A DNA stretch of 64,000 nt from Halogranum gelatinilyticum. GTDB taxonomy: Archaea; Halobacteriota; Halobacteria; Halobacteriales; Haloferacaceae. Positions 15,922 through 25,200 of the stretch are shown here, in pieces. The stretch's first letter is position 1, and each line of letters opens with the position of its first letter. The translations under genes and the position numbers were made by a program. The stretch covers positions 744,001 through 808,000 of the forward strand of contig NZ_FNHL01000002.1 in assembly GCF_900103715.1 (NCBI RefSeq), in the 5' to 3' direction. The notes beneath the pieces were generated by a model. The model did no database searches, had not been told where the DNA came from, and was given only the letters and a program-made list of their open reading frames with translations.

Positions 15922-16053
15922 TCAGACCAGGCCGAGCAGTTTCAATAGTGTTAGGAGCGAGACGAGGACGCCGAGCAGCAGCTTCAGGACCCGGAGCCAC
16001 TGATAGGCGGGCGAGTCCGTCACGTCGTCGGGAGCGAGTAGTTCGGAGGACAT
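15922..16053 (-). CDS. Small single-pass membrane protein, 43 aa
   Basis: A short open frame coding for 43 residues: a polar N-terminus (MSSELLAPDDVTDSPAYQWL) and one strongly hydrophobic helix (LLLGVLVSLLTLLKLLGLV) ending at the stop. It lies between a DUF5817-like gene and hmgA, on the same strand as hmgA and about 110 bp downstream of it. The hydrophobic tail, the plausible ATG and the amino-acid make-up support a real gene, but nothing identifies a function. Confidence 0.5.
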   Translation of the reverse strand: MSSELLAPDDVTDSPAYQWLRVLKLLLGVLVSLLTLLKLLGLV

Positions 16054-16166
16054 GGTGGAGACGCTCGCCGGTGCTCACCGTGCGAGCGCGTCTTCCACTT
16101 CTGGACACTGCGAAGTAAGCGCGACCCAGACGCGGCGAGTGAAAGTGGACGCGAAACCGAATCTCG

Positions 16167-17378
16167 TTACCGACCGAGACTCTCGTGGGCGCTGGAGAGA
16201 TGTCGCGAGCCGAGTGCCGCGAGTAGGGAGAGCTCGCCGCCGAGCGCGCCGACCGCGATGGCCTCCGCGAGCGCGTCCGCGTTCGCCCCGGCGGGGTCGC
16301 CGCTGCCGCGGACGCCGAGGACGTCCAGCCCCTCGGCCTGCGTCGGGAGCTTCGTCCCGCCGCCGACGGTGCCGACTTCGAGACTAGCCAGAGAGACGGA
16401 GAAGTAGAGGTCGCCCTCCTTGACCTCCGCCGTCGTGATGGCGTTGGAGCCTTCGACGACCTGCGCGGCGTCCTGGCCCGTCGCGAGGAACATCGCGGCG
16501 ACGACGTTGGCGACGTGGGCGTTGAAGCCGAGACTCCCCGCTTTCGCGCTGCCGACGAGGTTCTTCCGGGTGTTGATCTCCGCGATGGCCTCCGGTGTCG
16601 TGTGGAGTTTCTCCTCGACGACTGCACGGGGAATCAGGACGTCGGCCGTGACGCTCCGGCCGCGGCCCTCGACGGCGTTGATGGCGGCGGGCTTCTTGTC
16701 CGTACAGAGGTTGCCCGAGAGCGCGACGAGGCTGGCCGTGGTCTCTTCCTCGACGACGTCCGCGGCGGCGCGGGTGGCGATGGTGGCCATGTTCATCCCC
16801 ATCGCGTCTTTGGTGTCGTAGCGGAACCGAAGAAAGACGTTGTCGCCGACGACGTACGGGGTCACGTCGAGCAGTTCGCCGTGGCTCGTCGTCTCCTCGG
16901 CAGCCTCCTTCAGTACCTGCTCGTTGTCGCGGACCCACGACACGAGGGCCTCGGCCTCGGCGACGTCAGCGACGCGGAAGACGGGCGCGCGGGTCATACC
17001 GGACTTCGTGACGCGGGCGGTCGCGCCGCCCGCGCCGTCGATGACCGAACAGCCGCGGTTGACGGAGGCGAGCAGCGCGCCCTCGGTCGTCGCCAGCGGG
17101 AGGTAGGTGTCGCCCGAGACCGCCGCGCCGTCGATACTGACCGGGCCGACGACGCCCATCGGAATCTGGGCCGCGCCGATCATGTTCTCGATGGCCGAGT
17201 CGGCCACCTCCGCCGGGAAGCCGTAGTCGCCGACGGCGTCGAGGTCGGCACCCGATTGCTCCTCGACGAGGAGGCGTCGGGCCGCCGCCGCCGTGTCCGC
17301 GTCGGCGTGTTCTTCGAGTTCGTGGAAGCGAAGCTCGCCGCTCTCGACCTTCGCTGCGAGATCTGCCGGGTCGCTCAT
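16167..17378 (-). CDS. hmgA: 3-hydroxy-3-methylglutaryl-CoA reductase
   Basis: 403 residues, class I-type HMG-CoA reductase without a membrane anchor. Visible landmarks are ENMIGAAQIPMGVVGP, 'VNRGCSVIDGAGGATARVTKSGMTRAP', DAMGMNMAT, the catalytic Lys in 'CTDKKPAAINAVEGRG', and 'VGTVGGGTKLPTQ', with the catalytic His near the end ('GSRHLSSAHESLGR'). It makes mevalonate with NADPH, the committed step to the isoprenoid chains of archaeal lipids. An AGGAG-like Shine-Dalgarno (17389-17396) precedes the ATG, unusual in a region dominated by leaderless-looking starts. Confidence 0.96.
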   Translation of the reverse strand: MSDPADLAAKVESGELRFHELEEHADADTAAAARRLLVEEQSGADLDAVGDYGFPAEVADSAIENMIGAAQIPMGVVGPVSIDGAAVSGDTYLPLATTEGALLASVNRGCSVIDGAGGATARVTKSGMTRAPVFRVADVAEAEALVSWVRDNEQVLKEAAEETTSHGELLDVTPYVVGDNVFLRFRYDTKDAMGMNMATIATRAAADVVEEETTASLVALSGNLCTDKKPAAINAVEGRGRSVTADVLIPRAVVEEKLHTTPEAIAEINTRKNLVGSAKAGSLGFNAHVANVVAAMFLATGQDAAQVVEGSNAITTAEVKEGDLYFSVSLASLEVGTVGGGTKLPTQAEGLDVLGVRGSGDPAGANADALAEAIAVGALGGELSLLAALGSRHLSSAHESLGR

Positions 17379-17503
17379 GACTCACTCTCCTCGTGGCGGT
17401 CGCTAAGGACTGTCGGTTGCGGGTGAAAAGAGTGCCACGACGACGCGTGGCGATGGGAGACTCAGACTCCCTGCGGCGTCAGCGAGACTGCTGCCGCGCT
17501 GCG

Positions 17504-18709
17504 TCAGTTGGTCCGTCGCGTAGCGAAGGCTGCGGCCGCGAGGACTGCCAGGGCAGTGACGACGACACCGAAGCCGGGCGAGGTGGTCTCCGTCGTCTCA
17601 CCGTCGGAGCCGTCCGAACCGTCCGAGCTACCGCCGTCCTCGGCGTCCTCGGACATCTCGGTCGTCGAGTCCGAGCTGTCGGAGCTATCCGAACTATCCG
17701 AGTCGCTCGAACTGTCCGAGTCGTCCGAGCTGTCGGAATCATCCATGTCGCTGGCCGTGGTCGTGGTGTCCGTCGGCGTCGCAGTCGTCGTATCCGTCGA
17801 CTGCGTCGAGCCGATGGTCAGGTAGGCCGTGTCCGAGCCGATGGGGTTGCCGTCGGCGTTCAGGTAGAGACCGTCCTCCTCCCCACCACTGTCGACGTAG
17901 TTGTAGCGGAGGTCACCGTCGGTGTCCATGTAGGACTGGACGACGACCGACTGATTCTCCTCCAGGGACTCGTCGAGTTCGACCGTCACGTCCGAGTGCT
18001 GACCGGCTTCGAGATAGCCCGACGTGCCGACGACGCTACCGGGGTTCGCACCCGACTGCGTCTGGACGGCGACGAAGCCGCCCTCCGAGAGGTTGACGGA
18101 GTCGACCGTCACCGTCTCACCGCTCGTCGTCTGGTTGGTGACAGACGCCATGGCGTCGTGCGCCTCGTAGCTCACCGTCGCGTTGGCCGTGTCGGCCGCG
18201 CTCTGGCTGTTGATGGTCGTGGTGACCGTCGCGCTCCCCGCGTTCTGCGGGTTCTGGACCGGGGTCAGGACGAGCACGACCTCGTCACCTTCTTCGAGCG
18301 TGAGGTTGCCAGCGAGCGACACCTGCACGGCGGCACCGTTCTTCATGCCGGTGACGCTCGAGATGGTCGCGTTCTCGTCGATACGCGTCCCCATGTTGTC
18401 GCCACCGCGGTCGACGCCGACGCGTTCGATGGTGTCGGCACCGACGTTACTGACGCCCGCGGTGGGCTGGTCGACGCTGTAGTCGACGACGACGTCGTTC
18501 AGCTGCTGCCCGGTGCTCCCTGCGTCTGCTCCCAGTTCGACCACGACGGTGTGGGTCGACTCGGAGTTGTTCGGACCGGACGGTGTGGCGTCGATAGTCG
18601 CAGTCGCCCCTGCGGCCGCCACGGGGGTCGCGGCGGCAGCACTACCGAGCACCGTCATCAGTACGAGTAATCCAGCAACGAATCCGTCTCTGCTGCCATC
18701 TGGCAACAT
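17504..18709 (-). CDS. Secreted cell-surface protein with DUF7282-like domain and PGF-CTERM anchor
   Basis: 401 residues. An N-terminal Sec signal (GFVAGLLVLMTVLGSAAAATPVAAA) is followed by beta-rich domains; residues from about 205 to 305 ('VTVDSVNLSEGGFVAVQTQ' ... 'GSDTAYLTIG') match the DUF7282 type found in halophile surface proteins. A T-rich and then S/D-rich linker leads to the C-terminal tripartite signal SPGFGVVVTALAVLAAAAF-ATRRTN. Proteins with this tail are processed by archaeosortase A and lipid-anchored. Several N-x-S/T sites could be glycosylated. The start at ATG 18709 gives a compact signal peptide; a TATA-like ATTAAACT sits too close, so the exact start is uncertain. Confidence 0.85.
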   Translation of the reverse strand: MLPDGSRDGFVAGLLVLMTVLGSAAAATPVAAAGATATIDATPSGPNNSESTHTVVVELGADAGSTGQQLNDVVVDYSVDQPTAGVSNVGADTIERVGVDRGGDNMGTRIDENATISSVTGMKNGAAVQVSLAGNLTLEEGDEVVLVLTPVQNPQNAGSATVTTTINSQSAADTANATVSYEAHDAMASVTNQTTSGETVTVDSVNLSEGGFVAVQTQSGANPGSVVGTSGYLEAGQHSDVTVELDESLEENQSVVVQSYMDTDGDLRYNYVDSGGEEDGLYLNADGNPIGSDTAYLTIGSTQSTDTTTATPTDTTTTASDMDDSDSSDDSDSSSDSDSSDSSDSSDSTTEMSEDAEDGGSSDGSDGSDGETTETTSPGFGVVVTALAVLAAAAFATRRTN

Positions 18710-18852
18710 ACAGAGTTTAATCCGGACCGAAGCTGGTAATGATTTGTGGCCGAAATCGTGGTAACGTGCCACGTTGCGGCGTCTATTGCCGGATTTCGCC
18801 ACCTTCACTGTGTTCCCGAACCTCTTTGCCGCTCGCCGCGCCTTCCACGCGT

Positions 18853-20418
18853 ATGACCCAGGCCGCCGACCTCCTCCTCACGAACGCCGAGGTCCACACC
18901 CTCACCGACCCCGACGAGACCCACGAGGCCGTCGCCGTCCGCGACGGCCGAATCGTCCGCGTCGGCAACAGCTACGAACTCCGGTTTCTCGACGGCGTCG
19001 ACACCGACGTCGTCGACCTCGACGGCCGGGTGCTGCTGCCCGGCTTCATCGACGCCCACACCCATCTGACGGCGACGGGCCGGTATCTCGTCCACGCCGA
19101 CCTCTCGGGTGCCACGGGACCGGCCGAGGCCGTCGAGCGGTTGCAGACGCGAGCGGACGAGACCGCTGGCGAGAGCGATGCCGACGACGAAGACAGTCGA
19201 GACGAGTGGGTGCTCGGCTTCGGCTACGACGAGAGCACGTGGGACGAGAAACGCTATCTCACCCGCGAGGACCTCGACGCCGTCAGCGATTCGCGGCCCG
19301 TCGCCGCCTTCCGCGAGGATATGCACGTCGCCTCGCTGAACTCCGTCGCGCTCGACCGTCTACTCTCTGAGATGCCTAGCGAGGACGTCCACCGCGAGGG
19401 CGGCGAGCCGACCGGCGTCGTCGTCGAGGAGGCCGTCGACCCGGTCTACGCGACCATCGAACCCGACGCCGAGGGCACCGAGCGGCTGGTCCGCGCGGCG
19501 CAGTCGTACGCCAACAAGCGCGGCGTCACGGCCATCCACGACATGGTCCGGAAGTCCCGCGCGCCGGAGGTCTACCGCGCGCTCGACCTCGCCGACGACC
19601 TCACGGTCCGCGTCCGAATCAACTACTGGGCGGACCATCTGGATGCACTGATCGAGACTGGCGAGCGGACGAACTACGGCAGCGACTTCGTGCAGACGGG
19701 TGCCATCAAGAGCTACACCGACGGCAGCTTCGGCGGCCGGACGGCCAAGCTCTCGGAACCCTATTCGGACGCGCCCGATGAGACCGGGCAGTGGGTCGTC
19801 GGTCCCGACGAGCTGGCCGAGTACGTCGCCCGCGCCGACGAGGCGGGCTTCCAGTTCACCGCCCACGCCATCGGCGACGAGGCCATCGATGCCGTCCTCG
19901 ACGCCTACGAGAACTGCGAGGACCCCGGCGAGTCACGCCACCGAATCGAACACGTCGAACTCGCTTCCGAGGAGGCCATCGAGCGGTTCGGCGACCTCGG
20001 TGTGGTCGCCTCGGTCCAGCCCAACTTCCTGAAGTGGGCGGGCGAGACCGGTCTCTACGCCGACCGCCTCGGCGACCGCCGGACCGCGACGAACCGCTAC
20101 CCCGCCCTGCTCGATGCGGGCGCGCGGCTCGCCTTCGGCAGCGACTGTATGCCGCTGGACCCCCTGCTCGGGATTCACCACGCGGTCAACGCCCCGGCCG
20201 ACTCCCAGCGACTCGGCGTGACCGAGGCACTCCGCGCTTACACGCTCGGTGCGGCCTACGCCGGATTCGATGAAGACGAGTCGGGGACCGTCGAAGTCGG
20301 CAAACGCGCCGACCTCGTCGCACTGGACGGCTCGCCGTGGGAGACGCCCGACGCGATTCGAGACGTCGACGTCGCGCTGACCGTCGTCGACGGCGACGTC
20401 GTCTACGACGGTCGGTAG
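18853..20418 (+). CDS. Amidohydrolase family protein, YtcJ-like
   Basis: 521 residues. The metal-binding motif of the amidohydrolase superfamily, GFIDAHTHL (HxH), occurs near residue 63-71, then 'FTAHAIGDEAIDAVLDAYE' and 'HRIEHVE' supply further ligands, and 'FGSDCMPLDPLLGIHHAVN' the final Asp. 'SYTDGSFGGRTAKLSEPYSD' is characteristic of the YtcJ/exoenzyme-regulatory branch (amidohydrolase_3). Substrates for this branch are mostly unknown; hydrolysis of an N-acyl or amide bond is likely. An internal acidic insert (DETAGESDADDEDSRDEW) is a halophilic addition. It lies upstream of nadA but separated by 210 bp with its own regulatory-looking DNA. Confidence 0.88.
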   Translation: MTQAADLLLTNAEVHTLTDPDETHEAVAVRDGRIVRVGNSYELRFLDGVDTDVVDLDGRVLLPGFIDAHTHLTATGRYLVHADLSGATGPAEAVERLQTRADETAGESDADDEDSRDEWVLGFGYDESTWDEKRYLTREDLDAVSDSRPVAAFREDMHVASLNSVALDRLLSEMPSEDVHREGGEPTGVVVEEAVDPVYATIEPDAEGTERLVRAAQSYANKRGVTAIHDMVRKSRAPEVYRALDLADDLTVRVRINYWADHLDALIETGERTNYGSDFVQTGAIKSYTDGSFGGRTAKLSEPYSDAPDETGQWVVGPDELAEYVARADEAGFQFTAHAIGDEAIDAVLDAYENCEDPGESRHRIEHVELASEEAIERFGDLGVVASVQPNFLKWAGETGLYADRLGDRRTATNRYPALLDAGARLAFGSDCMPLDPLLGIHHAVNAPADSQRLGVTEALRAYTLGAAYAGFDEDESGTVEVGKRADLVALDGSPWETPDAIRDVDVALTVVDGDVVYDGR

Positions 20419-20477
20419 CCGCGGACCACCCAGAGCACCACTCCCAACGGTTTTACTCACACCAACACCCCGTTAGC

Positions 20478-20523
20478 AGTGCAATTCTCGTGTCTAAGGC
20501 ACTAATGAGCGACGAATTGCACT
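20478..20523. promoter_or_regulatory. Inverted repeat upstream of nadA
   Basis: AGTGCAATTC (20478-20487) and GAATTGCACT (20514-20523) are perfect inverted copies 26 bp apart, inside an A+T-rich 210-bp gap before the nadABC operon. A repressor or NAD-pathway regulator could bind here; no known site is claimed. Confidence 0.5.
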
Positions 20524-20628
20524 CTGATCAGCTATTCGTGAGTAGTAACTACTGGCAATTAGCTTATTGAAGACAAAATCTTTTCAATACGCGCTCCTTC
20601 GGACTAGATCACTCACAGGTGACAGCCA

Positions 20629-21759
20629 GTGCCAAAGTTAGAGACAGTCGACCTCGACACAGACCTGAGCCTCTTCAAGTACGGCAATCTCGCGCAGCTG
20701 CCGGAGGCGTACCGCGATCTGACCGAAACGGAGCGAACGGAGCGTCTCGCGGCCGCGCGTGACGAACTCGGCGAGGACGTCGTCGTCCTCGCACACAACT
20801 ACCAGCGTCGCGAACTCGTTGACGCCGCCGACTTCGTCGGTGACTCCTACGAACTATCGAAACGTGCCGCCGAATCGAGCGCGGAGTACGTCGTCTTCGC
20901 CGGGGTGACGTTCATGGCCGAGAGTGCCGACATCATCACCGACGACGACCAGACCGTCCTCCTGCCGTCGATGGAGGCCTCCTGCCCGATGGCCGGGATG
21001 GCCGAGGCCCTCCAGGTCGACGCGGCGTGGGCGGAACTCACGGAGGCCGCGGGCGACCGTGACATCGTCCCCGTGACGTACATGAACTCCTACGCCGACC
21101 TGAAGGCCTTCTGCGCCGAGCAGGGCGGGTTGGTCTGCACCTCCTCGAACGCCCACCGCGCCTTCGAGTGGGCCTTCGAACGCGGGGACGCGGTGCTCTT
21201 TCTCCCCGACAAACATCTCGGAGAGAACACCGCCCACCGACTCGGACTCGAAGACAGCACGGTCGAGTGGGACCCGTGGGACGCCGAGGGCCGCGCCGCA
21301 ACCCACGTCGCCGACGCCGACGTGATCCTCTGGGACGGCTACTGCCAGGTCCACGAACGGTTCCGCGTCGAGCACGTCGAGCAGGCGCGACGCGACCACG
21401 ACGCGAACGTCATCGTCCACCCCGAGTGCCGTCGCGAAGTCGTCGAGGCGGCCGACCGCGCTGGCTCGACGAGCGAGATCTGCGACACTGTCGCCGAGGC
21501 CGACCCCGGCGAGACGTGGGCGATTGGGACCGAAATCCATCTCGTGAAACATCTCCAGCGGTGGCATCCCGAGGTCGACGTCGTCCCGCTGTGTGGCGAC
21601 GCCTGCATGGACTGCAACGCGATGCGGCAGATCGACCCGAACTACCTCACGTGGATTCTGGAGGAACTGGCCGCAGGCCGTCCGCAGAACGCCGTCGAGG
21701 TCGCACCGCGCGAGAAAGAACTCGCCGCCGTGGCGATGGAACGGATGTTGGAGCTATGA
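20629..21759 (+). CDS. nadA: Quinolinate synthase
   Basis: 376 residues starting at GTG. The three Fe-S cluster Cys are in '[12 protein letters not shown]', '[13 protein letters not shown]' and '[13 protein letters not shown]' near the C-terminus, and the repeated '[12 protein letters not shown]' / '[11 protein letters not shown]' motifs of NadA are intact. It condenses iminoaspartate with dihydroxyacetone phosphate to give quinolinate for NAD. Its stop overlaps the nadB start (ATGA), so the two are translationally coupled and iminoaspartate can be passed on directly. A perfect inverted repeat lies upstream. Confidence 0.96.
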   Translation: MPKLETVDLDTDLSLFKYGNLAQLPEAYRDLTETERTERLAAARDELGEDVVVLAHNYQRRELVDAADFVGDSYELSKRAAESSAEYVVFAGVTFMAESADIITDDDQTVLLPSMEASCPMAGMAEALQVDAAWAELTEAAGDRDIVPVTYMNSYADLKAFCAEQGGLVCTSSNAHRAFEWAFERGDAVLFLPDKHLGENTAHRLGLEDSTVEWDPWDAEGRAATHVADADVILWDGYCQVHERFRVEHVEQARRDHDANVIVHPECRREVVEAADRAGSTSEICDTVAEADPGETWAIGTEIHLVKHLQRWHPEVDVVPLCGDACMDCNAMRQIDPNYLTWILEELAAGRPQNAVEVAPREKELAAVAMERMLEL

Positions 21760-23291
21760 CGGACGAGAAGCCTGACGTCCTCGTCGTCGGCAGCGGGATC
21801 GCCGGCTGTGCGGCCGCGCTCGGTGCGGCCCGCGAGGGCGCAGATGTCCTCGTCGCGACGAAAGCCACGAAGCCAGAGGACGCCACCTCGGACTGGGCGC
21901 AGGGCGGTATCGCCGTCACGCGCGACGACCCGGCGTCGTTCGCCGCGGATATCCGCGCCGCCAGCGACGGCGAGGCCGACCCCGAATCGGTCGATACGCT
22001 CGTCGCGAATGCGCGCGAGGCCGTCGACGACGTGCTGCTCGACACGCTGGGCGTCGAGTTCGACGGCGACGGCGACGGCTACGACTTCGGCCGGGAGGCG
22101 GCCCACTCGGCCCGCCGTATCCTCCACGTCGACGCCAGCACCGGCCGACACGTTCTCCGGCCGTTCCTCGCACACTTGCAGGCCCACGACCGTGTGACGG
22201 TTCTCGAAGACACGGCCGCCCTGGACCTAATCACCCACGAGGGCCGGGTTCACGGCGCGTATCTGGACCGCGGTGATGGAATCGACGGGGAGGCGGCCGT
22301 CGAGTCGGTCTTCGCCGGGGCGACCGTGCTCGCGACGGGCGGTATCGGTGCCTGTTACGGCCGGTCGACCAACCCCGAGGGCGCGACGGGCGATGGGGTC
22401 GCGATGGCCGCCCTCGCCGGAGCGGAGACGGCCGATATGCAGTACGTGCAGTTCCATCCGACCGCTTACGTCGGTAGCGACGGCGAGAGCGACGAGCCGT
22501 TCCTCGTCAGCGAGGCCGTCCGTGGCGAGGGTGGGGTTCTCGTCAACGCCGACGGCGAGCGGTTCATGCCCGGGGTCCATCCGGACGCCGAGTTGGCTCC
22601 GCGCGACGTCGTCGCCCGCGCCGTCGCCCGCGAACGCGAGCGGACCGGCGAGGTGCGACTCGACGTCTCGAAGCTCGACTTCGCCGCGGAGTTTCCGGAC
22701 CTCGCGGCACTCTGTGCGGACCGCGGCGTCGACCCGGCCGAGGGCATCCCGGTTGCCCCGAGCGAACACTTCCTCTGTGGCGGCGTCGCCGTCGACGGCC
22801 GCGGCCGGACGAGCCTCGACCGCCTCTTTGCGGCTGGCGAGTGTGCCCGGACGGGCGTCCACGGAGCGAACCGCCTCGCCTCGACGAGCCTGCTCGAAGG
22901 GCTCGTCTGGGGGCTTCGGGCGGGCGAGGCGGCCACTGGCCACGAGGTCGAGCGAGTCGAGGCACCGCTGCCCCGAGACAGCGACCCGGCACTGCCCCCG
23001 TCCTTCGCGGAGACGAAGTTCCGACGGCTGCAGACGCTCATGGACGAGTACGTCGGGCTCGAGCGCGACTCGGCGGACTTACAGCGGGCGACCGCCGCGC
23101 TCATGCGACTGAAGGGCGAGGTCGACGCCTACACCCGGACACGCACGTCGCGCGGGCTGTACGAGCTTCGGAACGCCTGCGTCACGGCGTTGCTCGTCGC
23201 GCGGGCGGCCAGCGAGTCGCCGTCGGCGGGCTGTCACCGGCTCGTCGACGGCGAGGGAGACACACAGGAGGAGCCACGTGCGCGTCCCTGA
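21756..23291 (+). CDS. nadB: L-aspartate oxidase
   Basis: 511 residues of the succinate dehydrogenase/L-aspartate oxidase flavoprotein family. The FAD Rossmann motif [12 protein letters not shown] is at the N-terminus, 'DWAQGGIAV' follows, and the active-site region contains 'QFHPTAY', '[13 protein letters not shown]' and '[26 protein letters not shown]'. It oxidises L-aspartate to iminoaspartate, the substrate of NadA. The start ATG 21756 overlaps the nadA stop by 4 nt; its own end overlaps nadC by 14 nt. The long frame upstream of 21756 is a shadow of nadA. Confidence 0.96.
   Translation: MTDEKPDVLVVGSGIAGCAAALGAAREGADVLVATKATKPEDATSDWAQGGIAVTRDDPASFAADIRAASDGEADPESVDTLVANAREAVDDVLLDTLGVEFDGDGDGYDFGREAAHSARRILHVDASTGRHVLRPFLAHLQAHDRVTVLEDTAALDLITHEGRVHGAYLDRGDGIDGEAAVESVFAGATVLATGGIGACYGRSTNPEGATGDGVAMAALAGAETADMQYVQFHPTAYVGSDGESDEPFLVSEAVRGEGGVLVNADGERFMPGVHPDAELAPRDVVARAVARERERTGEVRLDVSKLDFAAEFPDLAALCADRGVDPAEGIPVAPSEHFLCGGVAVDGRGRTSLDRLFAAGECARTGVHGANRLASTSLLEGLVWGLRAGEAATGHEVERVEAPLPRDSDPALPPSFAETKFRRLQTLMDEYVGLERDSADLQRATAALMRLKGEVDAYTRTRTSRGLYELRNACVTALLVARAASESPSAGCHRLVDGEGDTQEEPRARP
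23266..23272 (+). promoter_or_regulatory. Shine-Dalgarno site of nadC
   Basis: AGGAGGA, 5 nt before the GTG start, inside the last codons of nadB. It supports the 14-nt overlap between the two genes. Confidence 0.7.
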
Positions 23292-24096
23292 CTCGACGGT
23301 CGAGCGGTGGCTGGAGGAGGACCTCGGCCACCACGACGTGACGAACCACGTCCCCGGCGAGACCGCGGGCCGACTGGTCGCGAAAGAGTCGGGCGTCGCA
23401 GCCGGACTCGACGAGGCGGTCGCCGTCTTCGACTACTTCGACCTCGACGCGGAGCCGACGGTCGACGTCGGTGAGGCGGTCGAACCGGGCGACGTCGTCC
23501 TGACCGTCTCGGGCCGCGCTCGCGACGTGCTCCGCGGCGAGCGGGTCGCGGTCAACGTCGCTGGCCACGCCTCGGGTATCGCGACGGCGACGCGCCGCGC
23601 CGTCGACGCCGCCCGCGAGGGCAGCGACTCGGTTCGGGTGGCGGCGACGCGCAAGACCACCCCCGGCCTGCGCGGCGTCGAGAAACGCGCCGTCGTCGCT
23701 GGCGGCGGCGACACCCACCGGCTGGACCTCTCGGGGCTGGTGATGGTCAAGGACAACCACGTCGCCGAGATGGGGCTCGAAGAAGCGATTGACCACTTCG
23801 CGGCGCGCAAGTCGTTCGTCACGAAGCTGGAAGTCGAAGTCGAGAACCCGGAGGACGGCGCGCGGGCCGCCGCGGCCGGGGCGGACATCGTCCTCTTCGA
23901 CAATATGGCTCCTGCCGAGGTCGCCCGCGGGGTCGACGCGTTGCCCGAGGAGACGCTCGCGGAGGCCAGCGGCGGCATCACCGTCGCCGACGTGCCAGCC
24001 TACGCCGAGACGGGCGTCGACGTGATCTCGATGGGGTCGCTCACCCACAGCGCGCCCAGTCTGGACTACTCGTTTCGGACTGGCGGTGGAGAGTAG
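23278..24096 (+). CDS. nadC: Nicotinate-nucleotide pyrophosphorylase (quinolinate phosphoribosyltransferase)
   Basis: 272 residues starting at GTG. Family motifs are present: 'VALNVAGHASGIAT'-like 'RVAVNVAGHASGIATATRR', 'ATRKTTPGLRGVEKRAV', 'MVKDNHVAE', 'KLEVEVENPED', 'LFDNMAP' and 'ASGGITVADV'. It converts quinolinate and PRPP to nicotinate mononucleotide. An AGGAGGA Shine-Dalgarno at 23266-23272, inside the end of nadB, decides the GTG start. This completes a nadA-nadB-nadC de novo NAD operon. Confidence 0.95.
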   Translation: MRVPDSTVERWLEEDLGHHDVTNHVPGETAGRLVAKESGVAAGLDEAVAVFDYFDLDAEPTVDVGEAVEPGDVVLTVSGRARDVLRGERVAVNVAGHASGIATATRRAVDAAREGSDSVRVAATRKTTPGLRGVEKRAVVAGGGDTHRLDLSGLVMVKDNHVAEMGLEEAIDHFAARKSFVTKLEVEVENPEDGARAAAAGADIVLFDNMAPAEVARGVDALPEETLAEASGGITVADVPAYAETGVDVISMGSLTHSAPSLDYSFRTGGGE

Positions 24097-24153
24097 CGGA
24101 GAAGCGACACCGAGCGAGACGTGCGCTCAGGTATGAGACGTGGTGGATTCGGG

Positions 24154-25050
24154 TCAGGAACGGTCGACGTCAAGCACACTCAGCGTCTCGTCGAGCGTCA
24201 CGCTGAGGACGTCACCGTCGCAGGGGATGTCGAGGCGGACCTCCAGAGGGTCTTCCGAGAGGACCGTCGTCCGCTGGTCGCTGACGCACCAGTCGAACGT
24301 CCAGAAGGGGCGAGTGCTGAGGTCGACGCCACGGTCGGCGTGGAAGGTCAGCACGTCGGCGTTGTCCAGCAGATTGACCCCCACGGCAGAGTAGAGGTGG
24401 GTCTGACACCGTTGACAGACGTGGTCGACGCGGACGTCGAGACCGGGCAGGTCGTCGTCGTGCGACAGCGTCGTCGACATCTTGCCCATACATTCGGGGC
24501 AGACGCCGTCGGCGGCGAGACAGTAGTGGTGTCGGACGTGGTGGTGGAAGGCGTCGAGCAGTTCCTCGGGCGTGCGGTCCTCCAGTCCGCCCGGCGGGAA
24601 CGAGTAGCTCAGATGGGTCCGGCCGCAGTCGACGCATTCGATGGTCAGATACTCGTCGGCGTACCACGCCTGCAGGTCGCCGCCGCAGTCGTAGCAGTCC
24701 CCCGGTGCTGCGAAGGGGTCGAGTTCGGCGTGGTCGGTGAACGTCCCGGCGAAGACCGCGCGGACGACCTTCCGGCCGGGATACTGGAAGAGATAGCCCT
24801 CGTCGGTCTTGCGGACGAAGTGGTCGGTCAGTTTCTTCAGATGGTAGTTGAAGTGCGCGCTGTCGTCGATGTCGACGCGGGCGTAGAGATCCGAGAAGGC
24901 GACGGGCGTGTCGTCGCCACCGGCGTCGAGCAGACCCTGGAGGATCTCGATGCGCGTGTCGTTGCCGAGGAGGGCGAAGGCCTCGGCGGGCGCGAGGTTC
25001 GAGCGGCCGGAGGGGGGACTCGGCGGCTCGCTCTCGGCTGGTTGGCTCAT
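24154..25050 (-). CDS. Winged-helix regulator with zinc-ribbon domains (DUF7351-like)
   Basis: 298 residues. Residues about 20-110 are an ArsR-like winged helix ('AEAFALLGNDTRIEILQGLLDAGG', 'FNYHLKKLTDHFVRKTDEGYLF'). Then come two Cys pairs that would form a zinc ribbon, CYDC and CVDC (about 135-165), and a second set, CPEC and CQRC (about 200-235). The C-terminal part is beta-rich. The layout fits a haloarchaeal DNA-binding family of unknown effector; the DUF number is from memory. It is convergent with the nad operon, so a role in NAD regulation is possible but not shown. ATG 25050 is chosen; the frame upstream is basic and not family-like. Confidence 0.82.
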   Translation of the reverse strand: MSQPAESEPPSPPSGRSNLAPAEAFALLGNDTRIEILQGLLDAGGDDTPVAFSDLYARVDIDDSAHFNYHLKKLTDHFVRKTDEGYLFQYPGRKVVRAVFAGTFTDHAELDPFAAPGDCYDCGGDLQAWYADEYLTIECVDCGRTHLSYSFPPGGLEDRTPEELLDAFHHHVRHHYCLAADGVCPECMGKMSTTLSHDDDLPGLDVRVDHVCQRCQTHLYSAVGVNLLDNADVLTFHADRGVDLSTRPFWTFDWCVSDQRTTVLSEDPLEVRLDIPCDGDVLSVTLDETLSVLDVDRS

Positions 25051-25200
25051 TGGCCCTGAGTTTCCCCGCGACGCACAAAACGGTTGCCCCCCTCGGAGCC
25101 GTGACTCGGAGCCGCCTCGGGATGGCGGTTCCACGCTCGGCCGATGGCGGCTACGAGTGGGTCGGGACAGCGTGTCAGCCACTCGGGGACGGCGTGTCGG

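Noticed and set aside
18810-18852. Longer start for the amidohydrolase (from 18739)
   Set aside because: The added residues are Cys/Arg-rich, overlap the upstream region of the divergent gene and are unlike the family, whose frame starts at MTQAADLLLTNAEV.
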